Below are positions 38,009 through 47,082 of a stretch of 64,000 nt of DNA, one piece after another. Source of the stretch: DASPHG01 sp963849605. GTDB lineage: Bacteria > Actinomycetota > Thermoleophilia > Solirubrobacterales > Thermoleophilaceae. The stretch covers positions 1 through 64,000 of the forward strand of contig CAWKHX010000015.1 in the NCBI GenBank assembly GCA_963849605.1. Direction: 5' to 3'. Below the pieces are notes generated by a model. That model did not search any database, was not told the DNA's origin, and worked only from the letters and a program-made list of their open reading frames with translations. The translations under genes were made by a program, and so were the position numbers. Each line of letters starts with the position of its first letter. Position 1 is the first letter of the stretch.

Positions 38009-38779
38009 TTACTGGACGCGGGAAAGCCCGCGCAGCAAGCGGCGAAACACCCCCCGCAGCGTCGCCTTGCCGTAGGCATGGGAGCCGTTCGAGGTCGTCA
38101 TAACCGCCACCGAGACGCGCAGGGGCCCTCGGCGGAGCAGTGCGACCTGGTGATCGACCGCCCCCGATCCGGAGCCCCATCCCCCTTTGAAGTACAGCTC
38201 CCAGCCGCGCGGCGCGACCTGCGCGACGCCCCACCGCTGCGCGGGGATGATCGAGTGCAAGAGCCGCAGCGCCCTGCGGCGGTGCCGTTCCGGAACGAAC
38301 CGCTCGAGGTGCAGGAAGAAGCGCGCCTGGTCCGCGGCATTGACGAGCGAGCTGCCCCAGGGGTGCGCTACGGGCGTGAAGCGGCGCATCCCGACGCGGC
38401 GCGCGAGCCGCCGCAGGCCGCGGTTGCCGACGAGGTTGCGGATGTAGGACGCGGTCGTGTTGTCGGAGCGGCGGATCATCGGCCGCAGCAGCCGGAGGTC
38501 CCGTTCGCGCAGCGGGCGGTCACGGACCTCGCGGCGGTTGAGGTAGGCGACCATGAGCATCGCCTTGAGGACGCTCGCGGACTGCACGACGCGCAGCCGG
38601 CGATAGCCCCACTGGCGGCGCTCGGTTCGGACCGCGAAGCTGACGTTCCCGGCCCGTGTCGCGAGGTAGTGGCGAGCCGCGGCGACGTCCGGTGACCAGT
38701 GCGGCGGCGCCATCGCGGCGGCCGGCGCCGCGACCCAGATTCCGGCGATACACATCCCCGTTGCGATGGCGCGGCGCAT
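38009..38779 (-). CDS. Secreted beta-lactamase-fold serine hydrolase
   Basis: 256 residues with a signal peptide (RRAIATGMCIAGIWVAAPAA). The penicillin-binding/class A beta-lactamase triad is visible: SxxK as SASVLKAM, SxN as RRSDNTTASYI, and KTG as YFKGGWGSGSG. The classical Glu166 omega-loop motif (ExxLN) is not evident, and KGG replaces KTG. It may therefore be a DD-peptidase or other serine hydrolase rather than a drug-resistance enzyme. Its ATG lies four bases after the acyltransferase stop, so they are likely co-expressed in envelope modification. Confidence 0.82.
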   Translation of the reverse strand: MRRAIATGMCIAGIWVAAPAAAMAPPHWSPDVAAARHYLATRAGNVSFAVRTERRQWGYRRLRVVQSASVLKAMLMVAYLNRREVRDRPLRERDLRLLRPMIRRSDNTTASYIRNLVGNRGLRRLARRVGMRRFTPVAHPWGSSLVNAADQARFFLHLERFVPERHRRRALRLLHSIIPAQRWGVAQVAPRGWELYFKGGWGSGSGAVDHQVALLRRGPLRVSVAVMTTSNGSHAYGKATLRGVFRRLLRGLSRVQ

Positions 38780-38782
38780 GGC

Positions 38783-39871
38783 TTAGGCCCGCTGGTCGGC
38801 CGCTCGCGCTCGGAGCCCGCGTGTAATGCGCGACAGAACCGCATCGCCGGGCGCTCGACGACGACCCAGCTGATCCACCCCGCGGCGAGCGCGGCGGCGG
38901 TCACCACGGCGAGACGCGGCGCGATCCCCTCCGGCCACCACCCGAGGTCGTTGCCGATGATGATCAGCGGCAGGTGCCAGAGGTACACGCCGTACGAGAC
39001 GACCCCGGCCCACGCGAGCGGGCGCGCGGAGAGCGCACGGACGACCAAGCCTCTCCCCGCGGCGGCGGCCGCCACCAGGAGCGCGAATCCGACGGCGGCG
39101 GGCAGCTTGAGCACGAGCGCGCGTGCGTCCGGCAGGAGGCCCGGTGTCTCGTACCACCAGCCGCTCGCGACGACGGTGCAAACGCCCGCCGCGGCCAGCA
39201 CGCCGGTCCAGGCGGCGGTGACGCCGCTCACGGCGCGACTCGACCCAGAGCGCGACCAGCATCCCGAGCGCGAAGTGCCCGGCGTAGGCGGGCAGAGTCT
39301 TCTCGCTCACGTCCGTCCACGCGCCGCCGTACGTGAGCGCGTTCCACGCGACGGTTGCTCCGATCAGCGACACCAGCAGCGTCACGCGGGCCGTGCCGGA
39401 CCGCGCGAGCAGCACCAGCGGCAGCGCGACATAGAAGGCCGCCTCGACGCACAGGGTCCACGTCACCGGGTTGATCTCCATGAGCGTCTGCCCGAAGTAG
39501 TTCTGCCCGAACGCGAGGAAGAGCGGCAGCAAGTCGGTCGGCGGCACGAGGTCGTCGAGCCCGAGGACGACGAACAGGATCAGGCAGCCGGCGATCGAGA
39601 CGTAGTAGGCGGGCACGATGCGCGCGATCCGGTGCACGGCGTAGCGCTTGAGGTTCGGCCGGCGCAGCAGCCCGCGGTAGAGCAGGAAGCCGGACAGCAC
39701 GAAGAAGCAGATCAGGCCCAGGTGCAGCTCGAAGAAGACCTGGTCGCCGAGCGACGTCCTGGTGCCCGGCACGCGCTCCGGCCGGTAGAGCCAGACGTGG
39801 AACGCGACCACCGAGAGCGCGGCGAGGCCGCGCAGCCCATCAAGGGCGCGCGCGCGAGGTTCGGAGCCCAT
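38783..39871 (-). CDS. OafA/YrhL-type membrane acyltransferase, frameshifted
   Basis: Acyltransferase-3 family proteins O-acylate surface sugars or wall polymers. From the ATG at 39871 come ALDGLRGLAALSVVAFHVWL with the conserved His, FFVLSGFLLYRGLLRRP and INPVTWTLCVEAAFYVALPL. The frame breaks near 39234, where one extra base follows WVESR; it continues in the next frame as SGVTAAWTGVLAAAGVCTVV, VSYGVYLWHLPLIII and WISWVVVERPAMRF. A return shift near 38830 would restore the stop at 38783, four bases before the next gene; otherwise no stop occurs until inside that gene. About ten membrane helices overall. Confidence 0.8.
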   Translation of the reverse strand: MGSEPRARALDGLRGLAALSVVAFHVWLYRPERVPGTRTSLGDQVFFELHLGLICFFVLSGFLLYRGLLRRPNLKRYAVHRIARIVPAYYVSIAGCLILFVVLGLDDLVPPTDLLPLFLAFGQNYFGQTLMEINPVTWTLCVEAAFYVALPLVLLARSGTARVTLLVSLIGATVAWNALTYGGAWTDVSEKTLPAYAGHFALGMLVALWVESRRERRHRRLDRRAGRGGRLHRRRERLVVRDTGPPAGRTRARAQAARRRRIRAPGGGRRRGERLGRPCALRAPARVGRGRLVRRVPLAPAADHHRQRPRVVAGGDRAASRRGDRRRARRGVDQLGRRRAPGDAVLSRITRGLRARAADQRA

Positions 39872-39912
39872 CCCAGGCGGTTTCCCATGTCGGCGGAGTC
39901 CTAAGCCCGCAT

Positions 39913-40497
39913 TCAGGCCTGCTCTAGGCGGTCGGAGCACTCTCGCACTCCACGTGCGACGGCTCGCGCCCTTGCTCGGTATCCACGTTCACTGACGTGC
40001 GTTCCATCAACCCGGCTGCGCCATTGAGGATGTTTTTCGACCATCGAGGCCCAATCGACCACGACAAGGTTCGACCACCGCCTAGCTTCGGCGGCCAGTA
40101 CGCGGTTGAGCGGCCGCCAGCCGTTCCACACACGGTCGCCGTCCTTCATCGGGCGGTAGATATTCGCCCACACAACACACCTGTCACGGACTGTTCGCAT
40201 GACCGCACGGACATGGCGACGGAAGGCCTCGGACCGGTTCGGGTTGGCAACAGTGCCAAGACTGATGTGAACCACGGGGGCGAGGCTGTCGCCCTTCGCC
40301 TTCAGCGCCGGGGCGGCGGTGCGGACCTTGCGGGAGTAGTCCATGTCGGCCCGGATCCTCCAGCCCTCTAGTTCGTCTTCCAGGTGAGGTTGGGTGCCGA
40401 TCGCGAGCGAGTCGCCGTAGACGAACAGCCTCTGCTCGCTGGCCTCGGCGGTGCCACAAAGCACGAGCGCGAGGACGATCGCGGTCGGTGCTCTCAT
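39913..40497 (-). CDS. Secreted SGNH/GDSL-type hydrolase
   Basis: 194 residues from the ATG at 40497, with a short signal peptide (RAPTAIVLALVLCGTAEA). Block I is LFVYGDSLAIGTQP with the nucleophile Ser; block III-like VHISLGTVANP has Gly and Asn; the catalytic Asp-His pair is in VDGTHVSERGY. SGNH esterases of this kind often act on acetylated polysaccharides or wall polymers, and the adjacent OafA-type acyltransferase suggests opposing modification of the same polymer, which is inference. Confidence 0.8.
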   Translation of the reverse strand: MRAPTAIVLALVLCGTAEASEQRLFVYGDSLAIGTQPHLEDELEGWRIRADMDYSRKVRTAAPALKAKGDSLAPVVHISLGTVANPNRSEAFRRHVRAVMRTVRDRCVVWANIYRPMKDGDRVWNGWRPLNRVLAAEARRWSNLVVVDWASMVEKHPQWRSRVDGTHVSERGYRARARAVARGVRECSDRLEQA

Positions 40498-40547
40498 ATG
40501 CCGAGTATGGCTTAGGGCGTTTACCTCACAACGCGTCTTCCGGCTCA

Positions 40548-40620
40548 AGCCGACGGGGGGACTCGAACCCCCGACCCCTTCATTACGAGTGAAGTGCTCT
40601 ACCAGCTGAGCTACGTCGGC
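40548..40620 (-). tRNA. tRNA-Thr(CGT)
   Basis: 73 bases on the minus strand: acceptor GCCGACG/CGTCGGC, D arm GCTC...GAGC, anticodon stem CTTCA/TGAAG around CTCGTAA with anticodon CGT (reads ACG), T arm GGGGGTTCGAGTCCCCC, discriminator T. CCA is not encoded. It is a second threonine isoacceptor, different in sequence from the element-targeted GGT gene. Confidence 0.95.
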
Positions 40621-40679
40621 GCTCGCGGCGAAACGATAGTCGGGTTGCTCGTGGCCTGAGCGCGAGTTACGGTCGGCAC

Positions 40680-41234
40680 GTGGAAGCCACGGCCGCCTCG
40701 CGCGGAGTGCCTCGCCGGCTTCTGATCGCCGCCGGGCTTGGTGCGGCTGTGGCGATCGCCCTGGGTGTTTACGGGCACGTCCACGATCCGAGCCAGGACC
40801 TCGTATTCACGCTCATCTTCTCGTCGACCATCGCGATGAAGGTGTGGCTCGGAACGATCGCGCTCGCTTTCGCCGTCGTCCAGGTCCTGACGGCCCTCTG
40901 GCTCTACGGCAAGCTCCCGGGCACGCCCCCGGACTGGCTTGGCACCGTCCACCGGCTCTCCGGCCGGCTGGCGTTCATCGCATCGCTGCCCGTTGCCTAC
41001 CACTGCCTCTGGTCGCTCGGTTTTCAGGACACCGACACGCGCGTGCTCGCGCACTCGCTGGCTGGATGCGCCTTCTACGGCGCATTCGCCGCGAAGGTGA
41101 CGATCGTGCGCTCGAAGGGGCTCCCCGGCGCGGCGCTCCCGGTGGCCGGCGGCCTGATGTTCGCCGTCCTCGTGCTTGCGTGGTACACGAGCGCGCTCTG
41201 GTTCATCAACGAGCAGGGCTTCCCGGACCTCTGA
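40680..41234 (+). CDS. DUF6529-like five-helix membrane protein
   Basis: 184 residues with five predicted membrane helices (LLIAAGLGAAVAIALGVYG, IFSSTIAMKVWLGTIALAFA, FIASLPVAYHCLW, LAGCAFYGAFAAKVTIV, LPVAGGLMFAVLVLAWYTS). Histidines within helices (TVHRLSGRLAF, VAYHCLW, LAHSLAG) recall cytochrome b561-type heme ligands. It overlaps the cytochrome c gene by one base (TGATG), so the two are made together and likely form a small membrane electron-transfer unit. Start codon GTG at 40680. Confidence 0.75.
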   Translation: MEATAASRGVPRRLLIAAGLGAAVAIALGVYGHVHDPSQDLVFTLIFSSTIAMKVWLGTIALAFAVVQVLTALWLYGKLPGTPPDWLGTVHRLSGRLAFIASLPVAYHCLWSLGFQDTDTRVLAHSLAGCAFYGAFAAKVTIVRSKGLPGAALPVAGGLMFAVLVLAWYTSALWFINEQGFPDL

Positions 41235-41625
41235 TGCTGTCGCGCGTCGAGAGGACAGTCGCGGTCGTGAGCTGGCTGATCGCGGCGGCGCTCGTCCTGA
41301 TGCTGTTCGCGGGGCCCGAGCTCGTCGCTGAGGACAAGGAGCAGCCGACTGCGAAGGAGGCCGCGGGCGCCTCGCCGTACGCGGGCGGCGGTTCGGGCGG
41401 CGCGCCAGATGGGAAAGCCCTGTTCACCGACAACTGCGGCTCGTGTCACACGCTGTCGGCGGCCGGCACGTCCGGCACCGTCGGGCCCAACCTCGACGGG
41501 GCGAATCTGGATGCGACTTTGTCGAGGACGTCGTGCGCGAGGGGCCCGGGACGATGCCGGGGTTCGAGGACGAGCTGACGGATGCCGAGATCGCGGCCGT
41601 CGCAGCGTTTGTCGCAGGTCCCTAG
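41234..41625 (+). CDS. Membrane-anchored c-type cytochrome, one frameshift
   Basis: About 130 residues. An uncleaved N-terminal membrane anchor (VAVVSWLIAAALVLMLFAG) and a Gly/Ala-rich linker precede a heme c domain: CGSCH binds heme (GKALFTDNCGSCHTLSAAG), and VGPNLDGANLD continues. The frame breaks near 41515 by a missing base and resumes in the next frame as DFVEDVVREGPGTMPGFED, which supplies the axial Met, to TAG 41625. Joined, it is an ordinary monoheme cytochrome. Sequence error is the likely reason. It pairs with the preceding five-helix protein. Confidence 0.8.
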
Positions 41626-41638
41626 CTAGGTTCCGGCC

Positions 41639-42175
41639 ATGGGCGAGATCCTTTCGATGCCCGACGGGACCACGTTCCAGTTCGTGCGCGAGCCCGCCGA
41701 TCCGGAGCGCGACCCGTCGGAGATGGTGTTCACCGCGCAGCCGAACGGGCCGGCGCCGCCGCCGCACATCCACCCGCGCCAGCGGGAGACTTTCACGCTC
41801 GAGGAGGGCGACTTCGAGCTGCTCGTGGACGGCGACTGGCGGAAGCTCGCTCCCGGCGAGTCGCTCGCCATCGAGCCGGGCCAGACGCACACCTACCGCA
41901 ACGAGGGCACCCGGACCGCGCGGGTCCGCACCCTTCACGAGCCCGGCCTGTCGTTCGACACCTACATCCGCGAGCTGCATGCGACCGTGAACGAGCACGG
42001 CGCCATGAAGATCACGCCGGCGATGGCGACGCGGCTGGCCGTCATCTGGCGCAGGCACTCGGACACGATCCAGCCCGGCAACCTGCCGATGAAGATCGCG
42101 TTCGGGATCCTCGGCCGCGTCGGCCCGCTGCTGGGGCTGCGTCCGTCGCCGCCGTCAGCTGCCCGAACCGACTAG
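41639..42175 (+). CDS. Cupin-domain protein
   Basis: 178 residues. A single cupin barrel spans ~35-110, with metal-binding histidines in PPPHIHPRQRETFTLEEGDF and the second motif in LAIEPGQTHTYRNEG. A C-terminal ~60-residue helical part (MKITPAMATRLAVIWRRHSD, MKIAFGILGRVGPLLGL) looks amphipathic or membrane-associated. Function and ligand are unknown. Its 3' end overlaps the convergent holB gene by 21 bases. Confidence 0.8.
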   Translation: MGEILSMPDGTTFQFVREPADPERDPSEMVFTAQPNGPAPPPHIHPRQRETFTLEEGDFELLVDGDWRKLAPGESLAIEPGQTHTYRNEGTRTARVRTLHEPGLSFDTYIRELHATVNEHGAMKITPAMATRLAVIWRRHSDTIQPGNLPMKIAFGILGRVGPLLGLRPSPPSAARTD

Positions 42176-43291
42176 CCGGCGCAGCCGGAACGTCAGCGCC
42201 TGCAGGGCGAGGTCCTCGCTGACGTTCAGCTCGAGCGCCTCGCGCGCCTCCTCGCACCGCTCCGCGGCGGTCCGCAGCCTCCGCGGGTCGCGCGAGCGCG
42301 CCTCCGCCGCGAGCGTGGGCAGGCGGTCACGCGCGAGCACGGCCTCGTCCGCGCCCTCGGCGATGCAGACGAGGTCGCGGAAGGAAAGCGCGGCGAGGTC
42401 GAGCGCAAGGTCGAGCACCGCGGTGTGGGCACGCCTCCCCTCTCGCTTCGCGGACTCCTCGAGCTCCCGCTCGAGCGCGCGCCGGTCGCGGCCCTTCGGC
42501 TCGAGCTCGATTCGATCAGCGCGCTCCTCGGCCGCGGCGTCCTCCGCGGCGCCGCGGCGGCCCTCGGCACGCGTGAGCAGAGCGCGCCAGGGCTCGTCCG
42601 CGGCCGCCTCCTCCCCTGCGAGCGCGTGCCGGACGAGCGCCTCCACCTCGGACCTGAGCGCCTCGCCCTCCGCGGAAGCCAGGTAGCGCGCACGCTCGCC
42701 GCTGCCGAGCGCGAGCCGCGCGCAGGCCGCCGCACGATCGGGCTCGATCCCGTGACCCAGGAGCTCGTCCGTTAGCCGGTCGGCGGAGAGCGGGTCGAAG
42801 CGCACGAGCTGGCAGCGCGAGACGACCGTCTCGAGCACGCGCCCGAGCGCGCTCGTCAGCAGGATCAGGTGCACGAACGCCGGCGGCTCCTCGAGCGTCT
42901 TCAGCATCCGGTTCGCCACCTCGTCGTTCATCAGGTCGACCCGCTCGAGCACGAAGACGCGCTTGCGCGACTCGAACGGCGTCCGCGTGGCCGCGGAGAT
43001 GACCGGCTGCTCCACGTCGTCGACGCGCATCACGTGCGCGCCGCTCGGCACGACCCAGGTCAGGTCGGGGTGCGAGCCGTGCGCGACGCGCAGACGCACG
43101 TTGTCGGGGTCGGGTGCCCCCTCGGCGAGCAGCTCGGCCGCGAGCGCCCGCGCCGCGGCGCGCTTGCCGGTTCCGGGCGGGCCGTGGAACAGGTACGCGT
43201 GCGATGGAGAGCCGGACCGGAGCGCTGACCCGAGCACCATGCGCGCATGCGGGTGGTCCTCGGTCCCCGGCAGCGCCGCGGGCGCGCTCAC
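42155..43291 (-). CDS. holB: DNA polymerase III delta' subunit
   Basis: Clamp-loader subunit, 378 residues from a GTG at 43291 that overlaps the tmk stop (GTGA). AAA+ motifs: Walker A-like HGPPGTGKRAAARALA, sensor-containing VDLMNDEVANRMLKTLEEPP, and SRCQLVRFDPLSADRL with the SRC arginine finger region. The C-terminal half is a helical collar-type domain with a highly charged, Ala/Glu/Arg-rich insertion around residues 245-300. The tmk-holB order is the classical bacterial arrangement. Confidence 0.92.
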   Translation of the reverse strand: MSAPAALPGTEDHPHARMVLGSALRSGSPSHAYLFHGPPGTGKRAAARALAAELLAEGAPDPDNVRLRVAHGSHPDLTWVVPSGAHVMRVDDVEQPVISAATRTPFESRKRVFVLERVDLMNDEVANRMLKTLEEPPAFVHLILLTSALGRVLETVVSRCQLVRFDPLSADRLTDELLGHGIEPDRAAACARLALGSGERARYLASAEGEALRSEVEALVRHALAGEEAAADEPWRALLTRAEGRRGAAEDAAAEERADRIELEPKGRDRRALERELEESAKREGRRAHTAVLDLALDLAALSFRDLVCIAEGADEAVLARDRLPTLAAEARSRDPRRLRTAAERCEEAREALELNVSEDLALQALTFRLRRLVGSGS

Positions 43292-43887
43292 GCCAGCACT
43301 CCCTCGACCACGGCGAGCACGTCCCGGTGGACCGCGTCGGGCTCGCGATCGGCGTCGACAATGACCCACCGCGGGTCGTCGGCGGCAAGGGCTGCATACG
43401 CCGCACTGACGCTCTCCTGAAGCGCGGCCCCTTCCTGCTCGAACCGATCGACCTCGACTCCCGCCCGAGCGGCGGCAGCGGCGAGCGGCAGGTCGAGCAG
43501 GATCGTGACGTTGGGCTGCAGGCCGCCTGTAGCAAACGCGTTCACCTGCGCGACCTCGTCGACCCCGAGCCCGCGCGCTCCGCCCTGGTAGGCAAGTGAG
43601 GAGTCGAGAAAGCGGTCCGAGATCACGATCTTCCCGTCGTCGAGCGCGGGCCTGATCACGTCGGACACGAGCTGCGCCCGTGCCGCTGCAAACAGGAGCG
43701 CCTCCGTGCGGCCGTCGACGACGATGGAAGGGTCTTTCAGCAGCTCGCGGACGCGCTCGCCGACCGCGGTGCCGCCCGGCTCGCGCACCGCGACGGCGCG
43801 CTCGCCGAGCGCCTCGCACAGGAGGCGCGCCTGCGTGGTCTTGCCCGAGCGGTCGATTCCCTCGAGCGTGACGAAGAGGCCGGGCAT
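43288..43887 (-). CDS. tmk: Thymidylate kinase
   Basis: Converts dTMP to dTDP for DNA synthesis. 199 residues, standard length. P-loop GIDRSGKTTQARLL, substrate-binding REPGGTAVGERVRELL, DR motif SDRFLDSSLAYQGGARGLG and C-terminal VIVDADREPDAVHRDV. ATG start at 43887. Couples to holB by a four-base overlap and is divergent from the epimerase gene with a 29-base spacer. Confidence 0.96.
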   Translation of the reverse strand: MPGLFVTLEGIDRSGKTTQARLLCEALGERAVAVREPGGTAVGERVRELLKDPSIVVDGRTEALLFAAARAQLVSDVIRPALDDGKIVISDRFLDSSLAYQGGARGLGVDEVAQVNAFATGGLQPNVTILLDLPLAAAAARAGVEVDRFEQEGAALQESVSAAYAALAADDPRWVIVDADREPDAVHRDVLAVVEGVLA

Positions 43888-43916
43888 AAGCGCGAACGTA
43901 GCGTAGGCTCCCGCCG

Positions 43917-44843
43917 GTGAAGGCTCTCGTGACGGGTGGCGCCGGGTTCATCGGGTCGCACGTCGTCGATGCGCTCGCCGAGCGCGGCGACGAGGTGACG
44001 GTGGTCGACGACCTCTCGACCGGGAAGCGCGAGAACCTCACCGGCCCGGGCGCGGCCGCCGACCTCGTCGAAGCCGACATCCGCGACAGCCGCGAGATGC
44101 GCGACCTCATCGACCGCGTCCGGCCCCAGGTGGTCTTCCACCTGGCCGCCCAGATCGACGTGCGCAAGTCCACGGCCGACCCGGCGTGGGACGCCGGGAT
44201 CAACGTGCTCGGCACGATCAACCTGCTGCAGGCCTCGCTCGAGGCGGGCGTGGACCGGTTCGTCAACACGTCGACGGGCGGCGCGATCTACGGCGAGGGC
44301 CGCATCCTGCCCGCCCCCGAGGACCATCCGCAGGCGCCCGAGGCGCCCTACGGCCAGTCGAAGTTCTGCGCCGAGGGCTACTGCGACCTGTACTCGCGCC
44401 TGCACGGCCTGTCGACCGTCTCGCTCCGCTACGGCAACGTCTACGGGCCGCGCCAGGACCCGCTCGGCGAGGCCGGCGTGATCGCGATCTTCTGCGGCAA
44501 GCTGCTCGCCGACGAGGCGCCGACGATCTTCGGGAACGGCGAGCAGACCCGCGACTACGTGTACGTGGGCGACGTCGTGCGGGCGAACCTGGCGGCCGCC
44601 GATTCGCGGGCCAACGGCGCATTCAACGTCGGGCTCGGCGTCGAGACGTCCGTCCTCCAGCTCGTCGAGGCGCTGCGCGAGATCTCGGGCAACGACGGCT
44701 TCGAGGCGGAGTTCGCGCCGCCGCGCCTCGGCGAGGTGCAGCACATCGCGATCGACCCCGCACGCGCGTGCGGGGAACTCGGCTGGGAGCCCCAGATCAC
44801 GCTCCGGGACGGACTGGAGCGGACTATGGCGTCGCTTCGCTGA
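43917..44843 (+). CDS. NAD-dependent UDP-sugar epimerase (GalE-like)
   Basis: 308 residues of the extended short-chain dehydrogenase family. TGGAGFIGSHVVDALAERG binds NAD; VEADIRD and VFHLAAQIDVRKS follow; catalytic NTSTGGAIYG and the Tyr-Lys pair in APYGQSKFCAEGY are in place; SLRYGNVYGPRQDP and DYVYVGDVVRANLAA are typical of UDP-glucose 4-epimerases. The exact sugar cannot be fixed. GTG start at 43917. It is convergent with, and overlaps by 20 bases, the O-antigen-ligase-like gene, consistent with cell-surface polysaccharide work. Confidence 0.88.
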   Translation: MKALVTGGAGFIGSHVVDALAERGDEVTVVDDLSTGKRENLTGPGAAADLVEADIRDSREMRDLIDRVRPQVVFHLAAQIDVRKSTADPAWDAGINVLGTINLLQASLEAGVDRFVNTSTGGAIYGEGRILPAPEDHPQAPEAPYGQSKFCAEGYCDLYSRLHGLSTVSLRYGNVYGPRQDPLGEAGVIAIFCGKLLADEAPTIFGNGEQTRDYVYVGDVVRANLAAADSRANGAFNVGLGVETSVLQLVEALREISGNDGFEAEFAPPRLGEVQHIAIDPARACGELGWEPQITLRDGLERTMASLR

Positions 44844-47031
44844 CGTCGTCCGGCGGCTGGAGGCTCTCCCCGCCCGCCGACGCCGATCGCGGCGGGCCGA
44901 TCAGCGGGCGCGCGTCCGGCGCGGGCGGCCCGACCGGAGGCGCCGTCGCCGGCAGCACGAAGGCGACGAGCGGCGTGCCGGTGGCGCTGGCCGATTGGGC
45001 CGCGACGTCGCCGGCCACCGCGTCGAACGGGATCCGGTCCTCGTGCGGGTCGAGCTCGAGCAGCCGCCGAACGCTGGCGATCCGCGCCGGGGCGTCGTCG
45101 ACGAAGTGCTGGACGGCGTACGCCCGCAGCCACACGTCCGGGTTCTCCGGCTGGCGGTCCACCCCCTCCTCGATCAGGTCGCCGACCTCCTCGAAGCGAC
45201 CGCGCTTCTCCGCAATCGCGATCGCTGCCGCGACCGGGTCGATCGACAGCGGGTTGAGCTGCATCGCCTCGTCGGCGCGCTTGGCCGCCTCCGCGAGCGT
45301 GCCCTCGTCGCGGACGGTGCTGAGCAGGGTGGCCTCCGCCGCCTTGTCGTCTGCCAGCCAGGGCAGGTAGGCGGAGGTCGCGAGCGCAGCGAGGATCAGC
45401 GCGCCGGCGAGCAGCCCCGCCCCGCGCGGACCGACGGGGGCGCGGACGTCGTCGGGCGGGGGGAGCGCTTCGACGGCGTCCGGGGCGCCGGGCGGCCTCG
45501 CGGCGAGCACGCCGACGAAGATGAGCAGGGGCAGCGTTACGCCCGGGATGTCCGAGTCCCAGTCGAACCACATGTGGACGCCCCAGGCGAGCGACGCGCA
45601 CGCCAGCGCCGCGACGTACCGGCGCTCGCGCCCTTGCGCCTGCCGCAGCCGTGTGGCGGCGGCCCATCCGAGCAGCCCGAGGCCACCTAGCGCCAGGGCC
45701 GCCCCCACCAGGCCGGTCTCGGCGAGGAACTGGAGCGGCACGCTGTGCGCCTGGCGGACCGGCAGGCCGTTCTCGCGGTAGCGGCGGTGGACCAGCGGAA
45801 AGGAGCCCGCGCCCCAGCCCTTGACGGGCTCGTCCGAGAACGCGCCCGCCGCCTCCTTCCACCACACCCAGCGGTTGCCCGAGTTTGAGCGCAGCACGCG
45901 CGACGGGTCGGACTGGTCATCGGACTTCACGGTCGTGAAGTCGTCCCACTGGTTCTCGATCGTGCCGGTCACTCCGCGCTCGGACACGGCCAGCGCGCCG
46001 ACCAGGACGAGGACTGCGGCGCCGACCGCGACCAGCGTGTTCCGCGGCCGCACGGACGGCACCACCACCTTCGCGTGGTCGAGCTCGCCGTCGTGCTGTC
46101 TGAGCCGCCGGCCGACGTAGACGGCGAGGGCGATGCCGGCGAGCAGCGCCACCAGCAGGATCAGGCCGTCGTCGGCCCTCTCGGCCTGGACGACGCCGTC
46201 CGTCGTGAGGTCGTCGCGCACGACGGCGACCAGGTAGGCGGGCACCGCCGCCGCGACGCCGAGGACCGTGTAGGCGGTGAGCCGCAGCCGGTCCGGGCCG
46301 ATCGCGATCAGCACGGCGAGGGCGACCAGCAGCGCGAGGATGCCGCCGCGCGAATACGTCAACCCCAGCGTCACGAGCAGGACGACGAGCGCCACGAGCG
46401 AGAACGTGCGCCAGCGCGGTGAGGCCTCGGGGTCGGCCGCGGTCCGCACCGCGATCGGCCCGCCGAGCACGCACACGAGCCCGAGCGCGTTCCAGTACCC
46501 GAGCGGCGCGCGCAGGCGGGAGAAGTCCGCCGTCTGGTCGAGATCGATCAGGCCCGGGATCGAGAACCAGGGGATGACCTTGCCGCCGAGCGCGTACGCC
46601 GCCACTGCCGCCGCCACGACGAGGAATGCGAGCGCGGTGTGCTGCGGCGCCCGGCGGAGGCTCGACCCGAGCACGAGCGCGAGTGCGGCGACGAGCGCAT
46701 AGGCGGCCCACCGGTTCAGCTGCACCCAGCTCAGGTCCGGGGCGATCGACCACGCGATGCTCCAGCCGGACCAGGCCGCGAACAGCACGAGCAGCGCGAG
46801 GCCGACCAGCGCGCTCGCGGGCGCGCGCAGGCGCACGCGCGGCGAGAAGAGCAGGCCGGCGAGCGTGACGAGCGCCGCTGTGCAGAGGACGATCTGAAGC
46901 CCCGCCTCGTTCTCGAGCGAGGTCGCTCCCTCGGAGAACATCGCCCACGCGACGATGCCCACGAGCGCGACGCCGAGCATCGCGGCGCCCGCCGGGCGCT
47001 CCGGCGCCGCGGGCTGGGAAGCGTCAGACAC
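44824..47031 (-). CDS. O-antigen ligase/polymerase-like membrane protein with TPR-like tail
   Basis: 735 residues from a GTG at 47031. About a dozen membrane helices, with the Wzy_C/WaaL-like region including YSRGGILALLVALAVLIAIG and the extracytoplasmic loop WVWWKEAAGAFSDEPVKGWG with AGSFPLVHRRYRENG and AHSVPLQFLAETGLVG. After the last helix come ~100 residues of helical repeats (AAKRADEAMQLNPLSIDPV, LIEEGVDRQPENPDVWLRAY) and a Pro-rich end. The family transfers or polymerises glycan on lipid carriers. It is divergent from the exported hypothetical at 47083. Confidence 0.85.
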   Translation of the reverse strand: MSDASQPAAPERPAGAAMLGVALVGIVAWAMFSEGATSLENEAGLQIVLCTAALVTLAGLLFSPRVRLRAPASALVGLALLVLFAAWSGWSIAWSIAPDLSWVQLNRWAAYALVAALALVLGSSLRRAPQHTALAFLVVAAAVAAYALGGKVIPWFSIPGLIDLDQTADFSRLRAPLGYWNALGLVCVLGGPIAVRTAADPEASPRWRTFSLVALVVLLVTLGLTYSRGGILALLVALAVLIAIGPDRLRLTAYTVLGVAAAVPAYLVAVVRDDLTTDGVVQAERADDGLILLVALLAGIALAVYVGRRLRQHDGELDHAKVVVPSVRPRNTLVAVGAAVLVLVGALAVSERGVTGTIENQWDDFTTVKSDDQSDPSRVLRSNSGNRWVWWKEAAGAFSDEPVKGWGAGSFPLVHRRYRENGLPVRQAHSVPLQFLAETGLVGAALALGGLGLLGWAAATRLRQAQGRERRYVAALACASLAWGVHMWFDWDSDIPGVTLPLLIFVGVLAARPPGAPDAVEALPPPDDVRAPVGPRGAGLLAGALILAALATSAYLPWLADDKAAEATLLSTVRDEGTLAEAAKRADEAMQLNPLSIDPVAAAIAIAEKRGRFEEVGDLIEEGVDRQPENPDVWLRAYAVQHFVDDAPARIASVRRLLELDPHEDRIPFDAVAGDVAAQSASATGTPLVAFVLPATAPPVGPPAPDARPLIGPPRSASAGGESLQPPDDVSEATP

Positions 47032-47082
47032 GCGCGCATTGTGCCTAGTCGCGCCGGGGCGGCGGGCGCTACCCTCGGGGCC

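Noticed and set aside
38009..38779. Beta-lactamase resistance gene
   Set aside because: SxxK, SxN and KGG are present, but the class A Glu motif is not evident, so a wall peptidase or other serine hydrolase is equally likely.
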